From the NCBI GenBank assembly GCA_937898195.1, contig CALEJD010000047.1, positions 1 through 28,457 on the forward strand: DNA of 28,457 bases. Direction: 5' to 3'. Made by a program: the position numbers and the translations under genes. Under the pieces are notes generated by a model that worked only from the letters and a program-made list of their open reading frames with translations, did not search any database and was not told the DNA's origin. The DNA is from an uncultured Clostridia bacterium (lineage in GTDB: Bacteria > Bacillota > Clostridia > Oscillospirales > Acutalibacteraceae). Of the stretch, positions 1 to 7,372 are shown piece by piece. How positions within the stretch are numbered: the first letter of the stretch is position 1; each line of letters opens with the position of its first letter.

Positions 1-875
1 TCTGCGACGCTCCAAGTGGAATGTTAAGACGATTTGAAGAACTTTACGGTTACCCGGAAAATCATCTTGACGCACTTTGTTACGGGCTTAATCATTTATC
101 ATTTTTTAAGTATATCAAGGCGGATGGTGTTGATGTTACAAACAAGATTGTGAGCGATGATGAGGCTTATAAAAATACGGATTTGCGCTATTTTGACAAA
201 GATTTTTTAATGCGAAAACAGTATGTACCTAATGAGTATATGTATTATTTCTACAATCGCGAAAAGGCAGTTGAGAATATTCTTAAAGCCGAGCGTACTC
301 GCGGTGAGCAGATTGCAGATATAAACGAAAAGATGACAGAAGAACTGTCAAGTATTGATATTGAAAATAATTTCGAGAAAGCCCTTAAAATCTTTGAATA
401 TTATTATGGGCTTCGCGAAAATTCATATATGGCAAGTGAAACAGGCAACAAAAGGGAAAGCAAGTGGCATTTTGATATGTATGCCCCCGATGACGGCGGT
501 TATGCAGGAGTTGCCCTTGGAATTATTGATGCTAAAACCCAGAAAAGTGACAAGAAAATTATTGCTTGTGTGCCTAACACCTGCAAATCGATAGATTTTC
601 TTGAAGAAACTGACACAGTTGAAATCTCTTGCGAAATCATTGACGGAAAAGTTACACCAATTAAAATTGGAGATGTGCCATTTGAAAATCGTGAAATTAT
701 TACAAGAGTTAAGGCTTATGAGCGTCTTGCGTCAAAAGCGATTATAAACTGTGACCGTGAATCAGCGGTTGACTGTTTGTATCTTCACCCACTTGTAGCC
801 TCATATTCGCTTGCAGAAAAATTAGTTGACCAATATATTGAATTTAACAAAGATTTTACGGGAGAATGGAAATGA
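1..875 (+). CDS. Glycoside hydrolase family 4 (6-phospho-glycosidase/alpha-galactosidase type), 5'-truncated
   Basis: The gene enters from outside the window; the open frame reads from base 3. The first residues (CDAPSGM) match the CN-x-P segment of GH4, whose Cys is a metal ligand, and YGLNHLSFF (from about base 81) matches the GLNH motif carrying the His ligand. Later segments (IKIGDVP, VKAYERLASKAIINCDRESAVDCLYLHPL taken in pieces) fit the helical C-terminal part of GH4. Family members use NAD+ and Mn2+ to cleave glycosides or phospho-glycosides by an oxidation-elimination route in the cytoplasm. The N-terminal NAD-binding half is missing, so the substrate cannot be told. The stop codon overlaps the start of a sugar kinase gene by four bases (ATGA), so the two are translationally coupled and probably belong to one sugar-use operon. 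Asp instead of Asn in the first motif is a small deviation. Confidence 0.85.
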   Translation, partial: CDAPSGMLRRFEELYGYPENHLDALCYGLNHLSFFKYIKADGVDVTNKIVSDDEAYKNTDLRYFDKDFLMRKQYVPNEYMYYFYNREKAVENILKAERTRGEQIADINEKMTEELSSIDIENNFEKALKIFEYYYGLRENSYMASETGNKRESKWHFDMYAPDDGGYAGVALGIIDAKTQKSDKKIIACVPNTCKSIDFLEETDTVEISCEIIDGKVTPIKIGDVPFENREIITRVKAYERLASKAIINCDRESAVDCLYLHPLVASYSLAEKLVDQYIEFNKDFTGEWK

Positions 876-1777
876 GTTTTGTAGCGGCTTTTGGAAAACT
901 GAATGTGGATTTGCTTTATTCGGGAATGCCACGAATTCCAAACGATGGCGAAGAAATCTACTGTAAAGATTTCAAAGTTTGTCTTGGTGGGGGGCTCCCT
1001 GCAACTATGATTAACTGTTCAAGATTGGGTGTTCCTGCAAAAATCGGCACTTTTTTAGGTGACGATATGTTTTCACAGTTTGCAAAAGCTGAGCTCGACA
1101 AAAGTGGCACACAGTACGAAATTTTTGAAAGCAAAAACTATCCGCTTAATGTGACTTCTGCAATAATTACTGACCGTGACCGCACTTTTGTGTCTTATGG
1201 CGGAACAGAAAACTATTCAGATGAAATGCTCGAAAAAATATATAACTGTCTTAAAGGTGCAAAAGTTGTGGGTATGCAAGAAAATATTTTGCCTGTATAT
1301 AAGCAACTTAAAATAGACGGTACAATTTTAGTGCTTGATACAGGATATAGTGAAGATATGTCCGTTGAAAAGTATAAAGATTTAATCGAAATTGCGGATT
1401 ATTACACACCTAATATTGATGAAACCGAAAAACTTACGGGAACAAGAGAACCAAAAAAAGCACTCGATTTTCTTCGTAACTACTTTGAAAAACCAATTGT
1501 AAAACTGGGCAAAAATGGTTGTGCAGGGTATGACGGTGATTATTTTACTGTTGACAACATTGACGAATTCAAGTGCGTTGATGCAACAGGAGCAGGGGAT
1601 GCCTTTCTTGCAGGGTTTATTTACGGACTTTATAACGATTTTGATTTTAGAAAGTGCATTTTAGCGGGTAACATTACAGGCGGTAAGTGTGTTACGGGTG
1701 TTGGTTGTTTGACGGAGTATTTTACAAAAGAAGAAATAAAAGAACATCTCGAGAAGTACCAGTATTTGATTAAATAA
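872..1777 (+). CDS. PfkB/ribokinase-family sugar kinase
   Basis: This 301-residue cytoplasmic kinase would transfer phosphate from ATP to a sugar or sugar derivative. The N-terminal glycine-rich GGGLPATMINCSRLG segment corresponds to PfkB signature 1. The C-terminal DATGAGDAFLAGF is signature 2, with the catalytic-base Asp at about residue 243 beside the anion-hole GAG. I chose ATG at 872 over ATG at 866 because GGGAG (860-864) lies seven bases upstream of 872 but only one base from 866, and 872 gives the ATGA overlap with the glycosidase gene. Pairing with a GH4 enzyme suggests the kinase acts on a sugar released or produced by the same pathway. Fructokinase, ribokinase and nucleoside-kinase subgroups cannot be separated from the motifs seen. 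Confidence 0.9.
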   Translation: MSFVAAFGKLNVDLLYSGMPRIPNDGEEIYCKDFKVCLGGGLPATMINCSRLGVPAKIGTFLGDDMFSQFAKAELDKSGTQYEIFESKNYPLNVTSAIITDRDRTFVSYGGTENYSDEMLEKIYNCLKGAKVVGMQENILPVYKQLKIDGTILVLDTGYSEDMSVEKYKDLIEIADYYTPNIDETEKLTGTREPKKALDFLRNYFEKPIVKLGKNGCAGYDGDYFTVDNIDEFKCVDATGAGDAFLAGFIYGLYNDFDFRKCILAGNITGGKCVTGVGCLTEYFTKEEIKEHLEKYQYLIK

Positions 1778-1780
1778 TCA

Positions 1781-1869
1781 TTGTAGGGGACGATGCCCAC
1801 ATCGTCCCGAAACAAACAATATTAAAACAAGCTAACAAACTTTGTAGGGGCAGGTCTCCGTGTCCGCCT
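1781..1869. repeat. Two TGTAGGGG-type palindromic intergenic repeats
   Basis: Two units begin with the same TTGTAGGGG word, at 1781 and 1842. The first has a perfect 9-bp stem: GGGACGATG (1787-1795) pairs with CATCGTCCC (1800-1808) around CCCA. The second (about 1846-1869) has an imperfect stem ending GTGTCCGCC. Conserved edges with different stem sequences suggest members of one dispersed family. Neither stem is followed by a T-run, so they are poor terminators. They fill most of the gap between the sugar kinase and the next gene. Confidence 0.6.
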
Positions 1870-1888
1870 ATAAAAAAGGAGTTTTAGT

Positions 1889-2302
1889 ATGATATTGAAG
1901 TTTAATTCGGAAAAAGAATATGTAGATTTTACAAATAGCATTAGAGCAAACACTAATGTTATGCCAAACTTTTTTTCTAATTATAAAGCAGGGTTTTATT
2001 CAAAAATATATAAAATTTTACTTATTCTAATGTATGCAAATTCTAATACTTGGGAACATGTGAAAATGCCAATGCATTTGAAATTCTATGGAGTGAAAAT
2101 AAATGTTAAAGAAAAGCGATATTTATGTGGAATAATATCTGATTTGTGGATTGTGATGTTGCCAATAATAGCTTTAGTAGATTTGTTTTTTGTAAAAGAT
2201 TTTGCAAGTTCTTTTATACTTATTTTAGGCTTTAGCTTATCTTTGTTTCTACTACGAAAAGAGCGTGAAGAGATAATAATCTTTTTACGTGAACATTTAT
2301 AA
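1889..2302 (+). CDS. Small two-TM membrane protein of unknown function
   Basis: This 137-residue product is not recognised. AAGGAG (1877-1882) sits six bases before the ATG, so translation is likely. The first 80 residues are polar and aromatic with many Lys and Asn. They are followed by two hydrophobic segments, about residues 85-106 (around LWIVMLPIIALVDLFFV) and 108-123 (SFILILGFSLSLFLL), then a charged tail rich in Glu, Arg and Lys. A membrane protein with both ends on the same side, probably cytoplasmic, is the simplest reading. Base composition is visibly richer in A/T than the flanking kinase and MATE genes. Dispersed palindromic repeats lie on both sides (1781-1869 and 2315-2362), consistent with an orphan gene in a variable spot. 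Confidence 0.65.
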   Translation: MILKFNSEKEYVDFTNSIRANTNVMPNFFSNYKAGFYSKIYKILLILMYANSNTWEHVKMPMHLKFYGVKINVKEKRYLCGIISDLWIVMLPIIALVDLFFVKDFASSFILILGFSLSLFLLRKEREEIIIFLREHL

Positions 2303-2314
2303 TTGCCCGTTGAA

Positions 2315-2362
2315 TCCCTCCGTCAATGCAAAGCATTGCCACCTCCCTTTAACAAGGGAGGC
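2315..2362. repeat. Short palindromic repeat, half-unit of the element at 10363-10470
   Basis: The layout is CCCTCCGTCA, a variable hairpin, TGCCACCTCCC and a closing GGGAGGC. Inner hairpin: CAATGC (2324-2329), AAA, GCATTG (2333-2338). Second hairpin: CCTCCCTT (2342-2349), four-base loop, AAGGGAGG (2354-2361). The reverse complement of the right half of the element at 10363-10470 carries the same CCGTCA-stem-TGCCACCTT order with a different inner stem, so the two are related. There is no T-run, so it is unlikely to be an efficient terminator. Confidence 0.65.
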
Positions 2363-2387
2363 GTAAAATTGTTAATCAGGTGAACTA

Positions 2388-3761
2388 ATGGATAAAAAAC
2401 AAGACATTTCAAATCAATTAGCAACAGCTCCTATATGGAGTTTAATAATCAAATTAAGTATTCCTGCAATTCTTGCTCAAATTGTAAATCTTCTTTACAA
2501 TGTGGTGGATAGAGTTTACATTGGTCATATGGAAGATGTTGGCACAATGGCTATTACGGGTGTTGGGCTTTGCAACCCTATAATAGTGCTAATTTCTGCA
2601 TTTACAATGTTTGTTGCTCAAGGCGGTGCACCCCGGGCTGCAATTGAGATGGGCAAGGGAGATATGAAAAAAGCGGAGAAAATACTCGGTAACTGTTTAT
2701 CTTTACTTATTGTATTGTCAGTAATTCTCACAACCGTTTTTCTTGTGTTCGGCGAAAAGTTTTTAATGCTTTTCGGTGCAAGTGAAAGCACAATTGTATA
2801 TGCACTTCCATATATGAAAATTTATGTTGCAGGCTCAATTTTTGTAATGTTGTCACTTGGGCTTAATATGTTTATTACAACGCAAGGCTTTACAAAAATT
2901 AGTATGGCAACGGTGCTTATAGGTGCAATTTGTAATATTGTACTTGACCCTATATTCATTTTTGCCTTTGATATGGGTGTTCAGGGTGCTGCACTTGCAA
3001 CGATAATTTCTCAAGCCATTTCTGCGGTATGGGTAATGTCATTCTTGCTTGGCAAAAAGACAAAACTTAAAATCAGAAAAGAAAATCTTTTACCAAACAT
3101 AAAAATTCTTGCTCCTGTTTTAGCCCTTGGCATTTCACCTTTTGTTATGAACGCAACTGAGGCGGTAATAAATATTGCGTTCAATTCATCACTTCAAAAA
3201 TATGGTGGTGATATTGCGGTTGGGGCTATGACAATCTGCACAACTGTATTTCAGATGGCTTGGGTACCCGCACAAGGTATAGGTCAAGGTGCACAGCCTA
3301 TAATCAGTTATAACTATGGTGCAGGTAATGCAGACAGAGTAAAGCAAGCGTTCAAGGCGTTTTTGACTATCTGTTTTACCTATGTTTTCGTGTTTGGTAT
3401 GGCAATCGAAATATTCCCGCAGTTCTTTATTGGGATTTTTAATGACAATCCTCAACTTGTTGACACTGCAACATGGACTATTCGTCTTTATGGCTGTGCT
3501 ATGATATTCTTTGGTGTTCAATTGGCTGTTCAACAAACCTTTATAGCTCTTGGCAAAGCAAAAGCTTCGCTTTTTATTGCTTGTTTAAGAAAAGTTATTT
3601 TACTTATACCTCTTATTTATATTTTGCCAAATTTCTTTGAAAACAAAGTGTTTGCGGTATTCCTTGCAGAGCCGGTTTCAGATGCAATCTCAATTATTAC
3701 TGCAACAATTACATTTGTAATTGTTTTTGACAAAGAAATGAAACAAATGAAAGCAAAATAA
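2388..3761 (+). CDS. MATE-family multidrug/toxin efflux transporter
   Basis: This 457-residue polytopic membrane protein has about twelve hydrophobic segments. MATE transporters use a Na+ or H+ gradient to export cationic drugs or metabolites. The family pattern is clear: an N-terminal SLIIKLSIPAILAQIVNLLYNVVD-like stretch with DRVYIGH in the first helix, LDPIFIF in the middle, and repetition of the pattern in the second half (GISPF, PAQGIGQGAQPIISYNYGAG). Length is normal. AGGTGA (2378-2383) precedes ATG 2388 by four bases. A TetR-type regulator gene follows in the same direction with no terminator between, so that protein may control this exporter. A second MATE gene lies at 17097-18476; the two products are distinct paralogues, not a recent duplication. 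Confidence 0.93.
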   Translation: MDKKQDISNQLATAPIWSLIIKLSIPAILAQIVNLLYNVVDRVYIGHMEDVGTMAITGVGLCNPIIVLISAFTMFVAQGGAPRAAIEMGKGDMKKAEKILGNCLSLLIVLSVILTTVFLVFGEKFLMLFGASESTIVYALPYMKIYVAGSIFVMLSLGLNMFITTQGFTKISMATVLIGAICNIVLDPIFIFAFDMGVQGAALATIISQAISAVWVMSFLLGKKTKLKIRKENLLPNIKILAPVLALGISPFVMNATEAVINIAFNSSLQKYGGDIAVGAMTICTTVFQMAWVPAQGIGQGAQPIISYNYGAGNADRVKQAFKAFLTICFTYVFVFGMAIEIFPQFFIGIFNDNPQLVDTATWTIRLYGCAMIFFGVQLAVQQTFIALGKAKASLFIACLRKVILLIPLIYILPNFFENKVFAVFLAEPVSDAISIITATITFVIVFDKEMKQMKAK

Positions 3762-3764
3762 CTC

Positions 3765-3793
3765 TGTACTTTTTTTCTTTTATATGGTAAAAT
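3765..3793 (+). promoter_or_regulatory. Probable extended -10 promoter for the tetR-type gene
   Basis: TGG followed by TAAAAT (3788-3793) forms an extended -10. TGTACT (3765-3770), 17 bases upstream, is only a weak -35. It lies between the MATE stop and the regulator start, so the regulator and the downstream kinase may have their own transcript. Confidence 0.45.
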
Positions 3794-3825
3794 CAATACA
3801 ATCTAATTGTTTGGAATGAATTGTG

Positions 3826-4476
3826 ATGGAATTAAAAAAACACCACAAGCCGACTTTTGACAACATTTCTTTAGAAAAGCGTTCAAGAATTATTGAAACT
3901 GCAACAAAGGAATTTGCAAAAAAAGGCTATCACGATGCAAGTATAAGTAACATTGCATCTAAATCAGGTGTCAGTGTTGGTGCTATTTATAAATATTTTG
4001 AAAATAAGCAAGACTTGTTTTTGACAATTGTTGACCACAGCATTGGTAGAATGGAAACTTTGCTTGTTGGTCTTGCAAAAGCAGATGAAGATGTGCTTTT
4101 AAAGGTTGAAAAAATCCTTCGTGAGATTATTCTTGTTTCTCGTGAAGAAGGAATTTTAATTAAGCTTTACAACAGTATGACTTCCATAAACGATAAAAAG
4201 CTTGCAAAGCAATTTGCAATTGAAATGGAAGAAATGACTGCACGTATTTATACATTAGCAATTGAAGAAGGTCAAAAAAATGGTGAAATCAGAAGCGATA
4301 TTGACCCTCGTGTTGCAGCGTTTTTAATTGATAATCTCTTTATGACATTGCAGTTTTCTTATGCAGGAGATTATTATGAAGAAAGGTTTAAAATTTTCTG
4401 TGGTGAGGATGCTCATCAAAGAGATGAATTTATAATTGAGCAAATTTTGAAATTTATTAAGTCAGCACTTAAATAA
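3826..4476 (+). CDS. TetR/AcrR-family transcriptional regulator
   Basis: The 216-residue protein begins with a basic arm, then a TetR DNA-binding domain at about residues 15-62: RSRIIETATKEFAKKGYHDA, then SISNIASKSGVSVGAIYKYF, and ENKQDLF. The rest is a helical ligand-binding and dimerisation domain. TetR proteins usually repress nearby genes until a small molecule binds. ATG 3826 is preferred; GTG 3823, one codon upstream, is also possible. GGAA at 3813-3816 is a weak ribosome site. It sits between a MATE exporter gene and an FGGY kinase gene with a 23-base gap to the latter, so it could control the exporter, the kinase or both. The ligand cannot be read from sequence. Confidence 0.92.
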   Translation: MELKKHHKPTFDNISLEKRSRIIETATKEFAKKGYHDASISNIASKSGVSVGAIYKYFENKQDLFLTIVDHSIGRMETLLVGLAKADEDVLLKVEKILREIILVSREEGILIKLYNSMTSINDKKLAKQFAIEMEEMTARIYTLAIEEGQKNGEIRSDIDPRVAAFLIDNLFMTLQFSYAGDYYEERFKIFCGEDAHQRDEFIIEQILKFIKSALK

Positions 4477-4499
4477 GTGGATATAAAGGGGAAACAAAA

Positions 4500-6113
4500 A
4501 TGGAAAAAGAAATTTATGCTCTTGCCTTTGATATTGGTACAACAGGCGTTAAAACCTGTCTTTTCAAAATCGGCAAGACAATCGAACTTTTAGAAGCAGC
4601 AACTGAAGGCTATAAGCTTTATATTATGCCTAATGGTGGTGCTGAGCAGGACCCAGACGAATGGTGGGCGGCGATGTGCTCAACATCAAAAAAGGTTATT
4701 AAAAACTCAAAGATTGACCCAAAGAATATTTATGGTATTTCTTTCTGCTCACAGATGCAAGGCCTTGTGCTTGTTGATAAAGACGGCAATCATGTTCGTC
4801 GAGCATTCAGTTATATGGACCAGCGTGCAACTGAAGAAATCAAAAAAGGCATTGCTTACGGACCACAGGTTGCAGGTGGTAATGTGTTCAAGCTTCTTCC
4901 ATCACTTGCAATTACTGGTGCAGCAGCATTAAGTGTTAAGGACCCTGTGTGGAAATATAAGTGGACCGAAGCTAACGAGCCTGAAAATTTTGCAAGAGTA
5001 CATAAATGGCTTGATGTTAAAGAGTATCTTATCTGCCGTATGACAGGTGAGTTTGTAATGACAAAGGATTCTGCATTCGGTGCACTTCTTTATGACCTTA
5101 AAAAGAAGGATTGGAGCCCTACAATCTGCAAACTTTTAGGTGTTGATATGAAACATCTTGCAAGAATTGCTGATTGTACTGAAAAAATTGGTGTGCTTCG
5201 CGAACAACAGGCAAAAGAATTAGGCCTTGTTCCTGGTATTGCAGTGTTCGGTGGTGGCGGTGATGCTACACTTATCGGTGTTGGTGCAGGTGCTACAGAA
5301 CTTGGTGACACTCACGTTTATCAAGGTACATCAGGTTGGGTTTCAACTGTTACTGATAAGAGCGTTGTTGATGCAAGCACAATGATGGCGGCAGTTGTTG
5401 GTGCAGAAGATGGCATTTATAACTATTTTGGTGAACTTGAAACTGCGGGTAAATGTGTTGAATGGGTTAAAGACCATTTGGCTCTTGATGAAATAGATAT
5501 TTATATGAGTAAACAACATAACTTAAAGCGCAAAAAAGCGGATATGGAAGTTGTTTACACAGGTCTTTATGACTATATGATGGCTGTTATTGATTCAATC
5601 CCAGCAGGTAGCGGTGGTGTAATTTTCACACCTTGGCTTCACGGTAACCGTTGTCCATTTGAAGACCCAAATGTAAGAGGTATGTTCTTTAACATTTCAC
5701 TTGATACAGGCAAAACCGAAATGATTAGAGCTGTTGTCGAGGGCGTTTGCTTCCATCTTCGTTGGTTCCTTGAAACTGAAGAAAAGAAGGTTAAAACATC
5801 AAAAACAATTCGTTTTGTTGGTGGTGGTGCATTGTCAGATGTAACTGCACAGATTCTTGCAGACTGTACAGGCAGAGTTGTCGAGACGGTTGCAAGCCCA
5901 CAAAACGTTGGTGCTGTTGGTGCAGCAGTTCTTATCGCGATTGGTGCAGGTATTATCGAAAAAGTTCCTGATGCAAAGAAGCTTATTCCTGCAGCGAAGA
6001 CGTTTGTGCCTAACGTAGAGAATAAAGCTATTTATGATAAAAACTTTGCAGTATTCAAGAAACTTTATAAAGCAAATAAAGATAATTTCGCAGACCTTAA
6101 TAAAACTAACTAA
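4500..6113 (+). CDS. FGGY-family carbohydrate kinase, xylulokinase-like
   Basis: This 537-residue protein belongs to the FGGY sugar kinases, which phosphorylate free sugars or polyols with ATP in the cytoplasm. Near the N-terminus, AFDIGTTGVKTCLF is the phosphate-1 loop of the actin/hexokinase-type ATPase fold. FCSQMQGLVLVD and YMDQRA resemble substrate-side motifs of xylulokinases. The C-terminal half holds the ATP-binding loops (QGTSGWVSTV, FVGGGALSDVTAQILADC) and NVGAVGAAVLIAIGAG. AAGGGG (4487-4492) precedes the ATG. At 537 residues it is longer than a typical ~490-500-residue XylB; an insertion around residues 118-160 explains some of this. Xylulose is the best guess, but other pentoses or polyols remain possible. 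The gene ends in a strong terminator and is probably co-transcribed with the TetR gene. Confidence 0.9.
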   Translation: MEKEIYALAFDIGTTGVKTCLFKIGKTIELLEAATEGYKLYIMPNGGAEQDPDEWWAAMCSTSKKVIKNSKIDPKNIYGISFCSQMQGLVLVDKDGNHVRRAFSYMDQRATEEIKKGIAYGPQVAGGNVFKLLPSLAITGAAALSVKDPVWKYKWTEANEPENFARVHKWLDVKEYLICRMTGEFVMTKDSAFGALLYDLKKKDWSPTICKLLGVDMKHLARIADCTEKIGVLREQQAKELGLVPGIAVFGGGGDATLIGVGAGATELGDTHVYQGTSGWVSTVTDKSVVDASTMMAAVVGAEDGIYNYFGELETAGKCVEWVKDHLALDEIDIYMSKQHNLKRKKADMEVVYTGLYDYMMAVIDSIPAGSGGVIFTPWLHGNRCPFEDPNVRGMFFNISLDTGKTEMIRAVVEGVCFHLRWFLETEEKKVKTSKTIRFVGGGALSDVTAQILADCTGRVVETVASPQNVGAVGAAVLIAIGAGIIEKVPDAKKLIPAAKTFVPNVENKAIYDKNFAVFKKLYKANKDNFADLNKTN

Positions 6114-6118
6114 ATTTA

Positions 6119-6150
6119 AAAGACGGAACTTTTAAGTTTCGTCTTTTTTA
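6119..6150 (+). terminator. Intrinsic terminator after the FGGY kinase
   Basis: An 11-bp stem (AAAGACGGAAC, 6119-6129, with GTTTCGTCTTT, 6136-6146, one G-U pair) around a six-base loop is followed by a T-run. Confidence 0.9.
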
Positions 6151-6160
6151 TCTGTTTTAA

Positions 6161-6189
6161 TTGACAATATCTTGCTTTTATGTAATAAT
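6161..6189 (+). promoter_or_regulatory. Promoter for the DUF4474-like lipoprotein gene
   Basis: TTGACA (6161-6166) is a perfect -35. With a 17-base spacer the -10 is AATAAT (6184-6189), preceded by TG for an extended -10. A consensus TATAAT lies a few bases further (6190-6195) but at a 23-base spacing, so the exact start point is uncertain. Confidence 0.65.
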
Positions 6190-6236
6190 TATAATGTATA
6201 ACAACAGAAATAAGCTCTTTGTGTGGAGGTAAGAAT

Positions 6237-7178
6237 ATGAAATCAACAATTATCAGAATAATTGCTGCAATTATGGCACTAGTTATGGTTGCTTCTTGCT
6301 TTGCAGGTTGTGAAAAAAAGCCTGAGGAACCAGGCGTTACAAAACCATCAAAGGTTGAAGGTCCTGCAAATAATGATGTTGGCAACGATGTGAATGTGGA
6401 TGATACAACAACAACAACTACTACTACAACTACAACCACTACAAAACCAACATCTACAAAGAAACCATCAACAAGCACAACAACCACAACAAAACCATCA
6501 ACAGGTTCATCAGGTGGCACTCTTTCACAAGCAGATATGAATGCTCTTCTTAACGCTGCTGGTTATGCTTATGATGCTGAACAACAGATTTATTATTCAA
6601 CAATGAACCCTTGGCAGCGTCACTTTGGCTTCGGTGAAGAATATGACCAAGCAGCACCATTTGCTAACATGAGATATACAACACTTAAGGCAGATTTTGA
6701 ATATGACGGTCTCAAATGGAGACTTCAGTGGTGGAAAGGCCAATATGGCGTTCTCGTTGGTGCTGAACTTGGTGTTTATACAAAAGACCCTAATGATAAT
6801 TCAACAACATATTATGAATGCGCATCTCAAGAACATCTTCTTGAAATGAGCATGGATTTCTATATGAGCGCAAAAGATTATAGAAGTGGTAACAGACTCT
6901 TCTATCGTGAAGAACAGGCTCACTGGTGGCTCACAGGCTTTAAGTTTGGCTATGCTGATTCAAGAAAGATTGTTGTTGTTGCAACGCTCAAAGCATTTGA
7001 CCACGAAATGGCAAACGCAATTGAAAAGAGCTTCGAAAAATTGACAGGTTCTGCAGTAGGTAGACAGAAGTTCAAATATATGACAGAACTTGACGGACAA
7101 ACAACAGACTGCTACACAAGAAAAGGTGACACATTCACAGTTGTTTGGGAAAAAGCAGGTTTCGAAAATTATTCATAA
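6237..7178 (+). CDS. Lipoprotein with Thr-rich stalk and DUF4474-like domain
   Basis: The product is 313 residues. A signal sequence with a lipobox (VASCFAGC, Cys about residue 25) indicates lipid attachment outside the membrane. A stalk at roughly residues 58-98 is almost entirely Thr, Ser, Pro and Lys, with a run of Thr, likely extended and perhaps glycosylated. The C-terminal part (from about SQADMNALLNAAGYAYD) has WQRHFGFGEEYDQAAPFANM and WRLQWWKGQYGVLVGAELGVY, which I recall as typical of DUF4474, a Clostridial domain of unknown function. ATG 6237 is chosen because GGAGGT (6225-6230) lies six bases upstream; an in-frame TTG at 6219 has no such site. It is monocistronic between two terminators. 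The stalk is encoded by an (ACN)n tract of mixed synonymous codons, so it is kept as protein rather than as a slipping DNA repeat. Confidence 0.8.
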   Translation: MKSTIIRIIAAIMALVMVASCFAGCEKKPEEPGVTKPSKVEGPANNDVGNDVNVDDTTTTTTTTTTTTTKPTSTKKPSTSTTTTTKPSTGSSGGTLSQADMNALLNAAGYAYDAEQQIYYSTMNPWQRHFGFGEEYDQAAPFANMRYTTLKADFEYDGLKWRLQWWKGQYGVLVGAELGVYTKDPNDNSTTYYECASQEHLLEMSMDFYMSAKDYRSGNRLFYREEQAHWWLTGFKFGYADSRKIVVVATLKAFDHEMANAIEKSFEKLTGSAVGRQKFKYMTELDGQTTDCYTRKGDTFTVVWEKAGFENYS

Positions 7179-7189
7179 TTTTACATATT

Positions 7190-7217
7190 AAAGCACCGTT
7201 TTTGCGGTGCTTTTTTA
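7190..7217 (+). terminator. Intrinsic terminator after the DUF4474-like lipoprotein
   Basis: A 9-bp stem (AAAGCACCG, 7190-7198, with CGGTGCTTT, 7205-7213) is followed by a run of T. Confidence 0.92.
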
Positions 7218-7288
7218 TTTTTTAACTGGCAAAATAACGAAATGTTAAATATTGTTTAATAAAAAATAAAAATAATTGCTTATTACAG

Positions 7289-7317
7289 TTGAAAAATGCA
7301 TAAAATTAGTGTAAAAT
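7289..7317 (+). promoter_or_regulatory. glgP: Promoter for glycogen phosphorylase
   Basis: TTGAAA (7289-7294) and TAAAAT (7312-7317) are separated by 17 bases. The leader to the glgP start is about 50 bases and very A/T-rich, with no obvious stem. Confidence 0.65.
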
Positions 7318-7372
7318 ATACAAACAGACTTTAATTTTTTATGTTTTTTATAAATGTTTTTGGAGGATTTGT

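Noticed and set aside
6407..6500. Slippage-prone (ACN)n microsatellite in the lipoprotein gene
   Set aside because: The tract mixes ACA, ACT and ACC codons irregularly, so long identical repeats for slippage are lacking.
6116..6520. Minus-strand frame of 134 codons rich in Val
   Set aside because: It is the antisense of the Thr-rich stalk, with no ribosome site, and it runs through a terminator.
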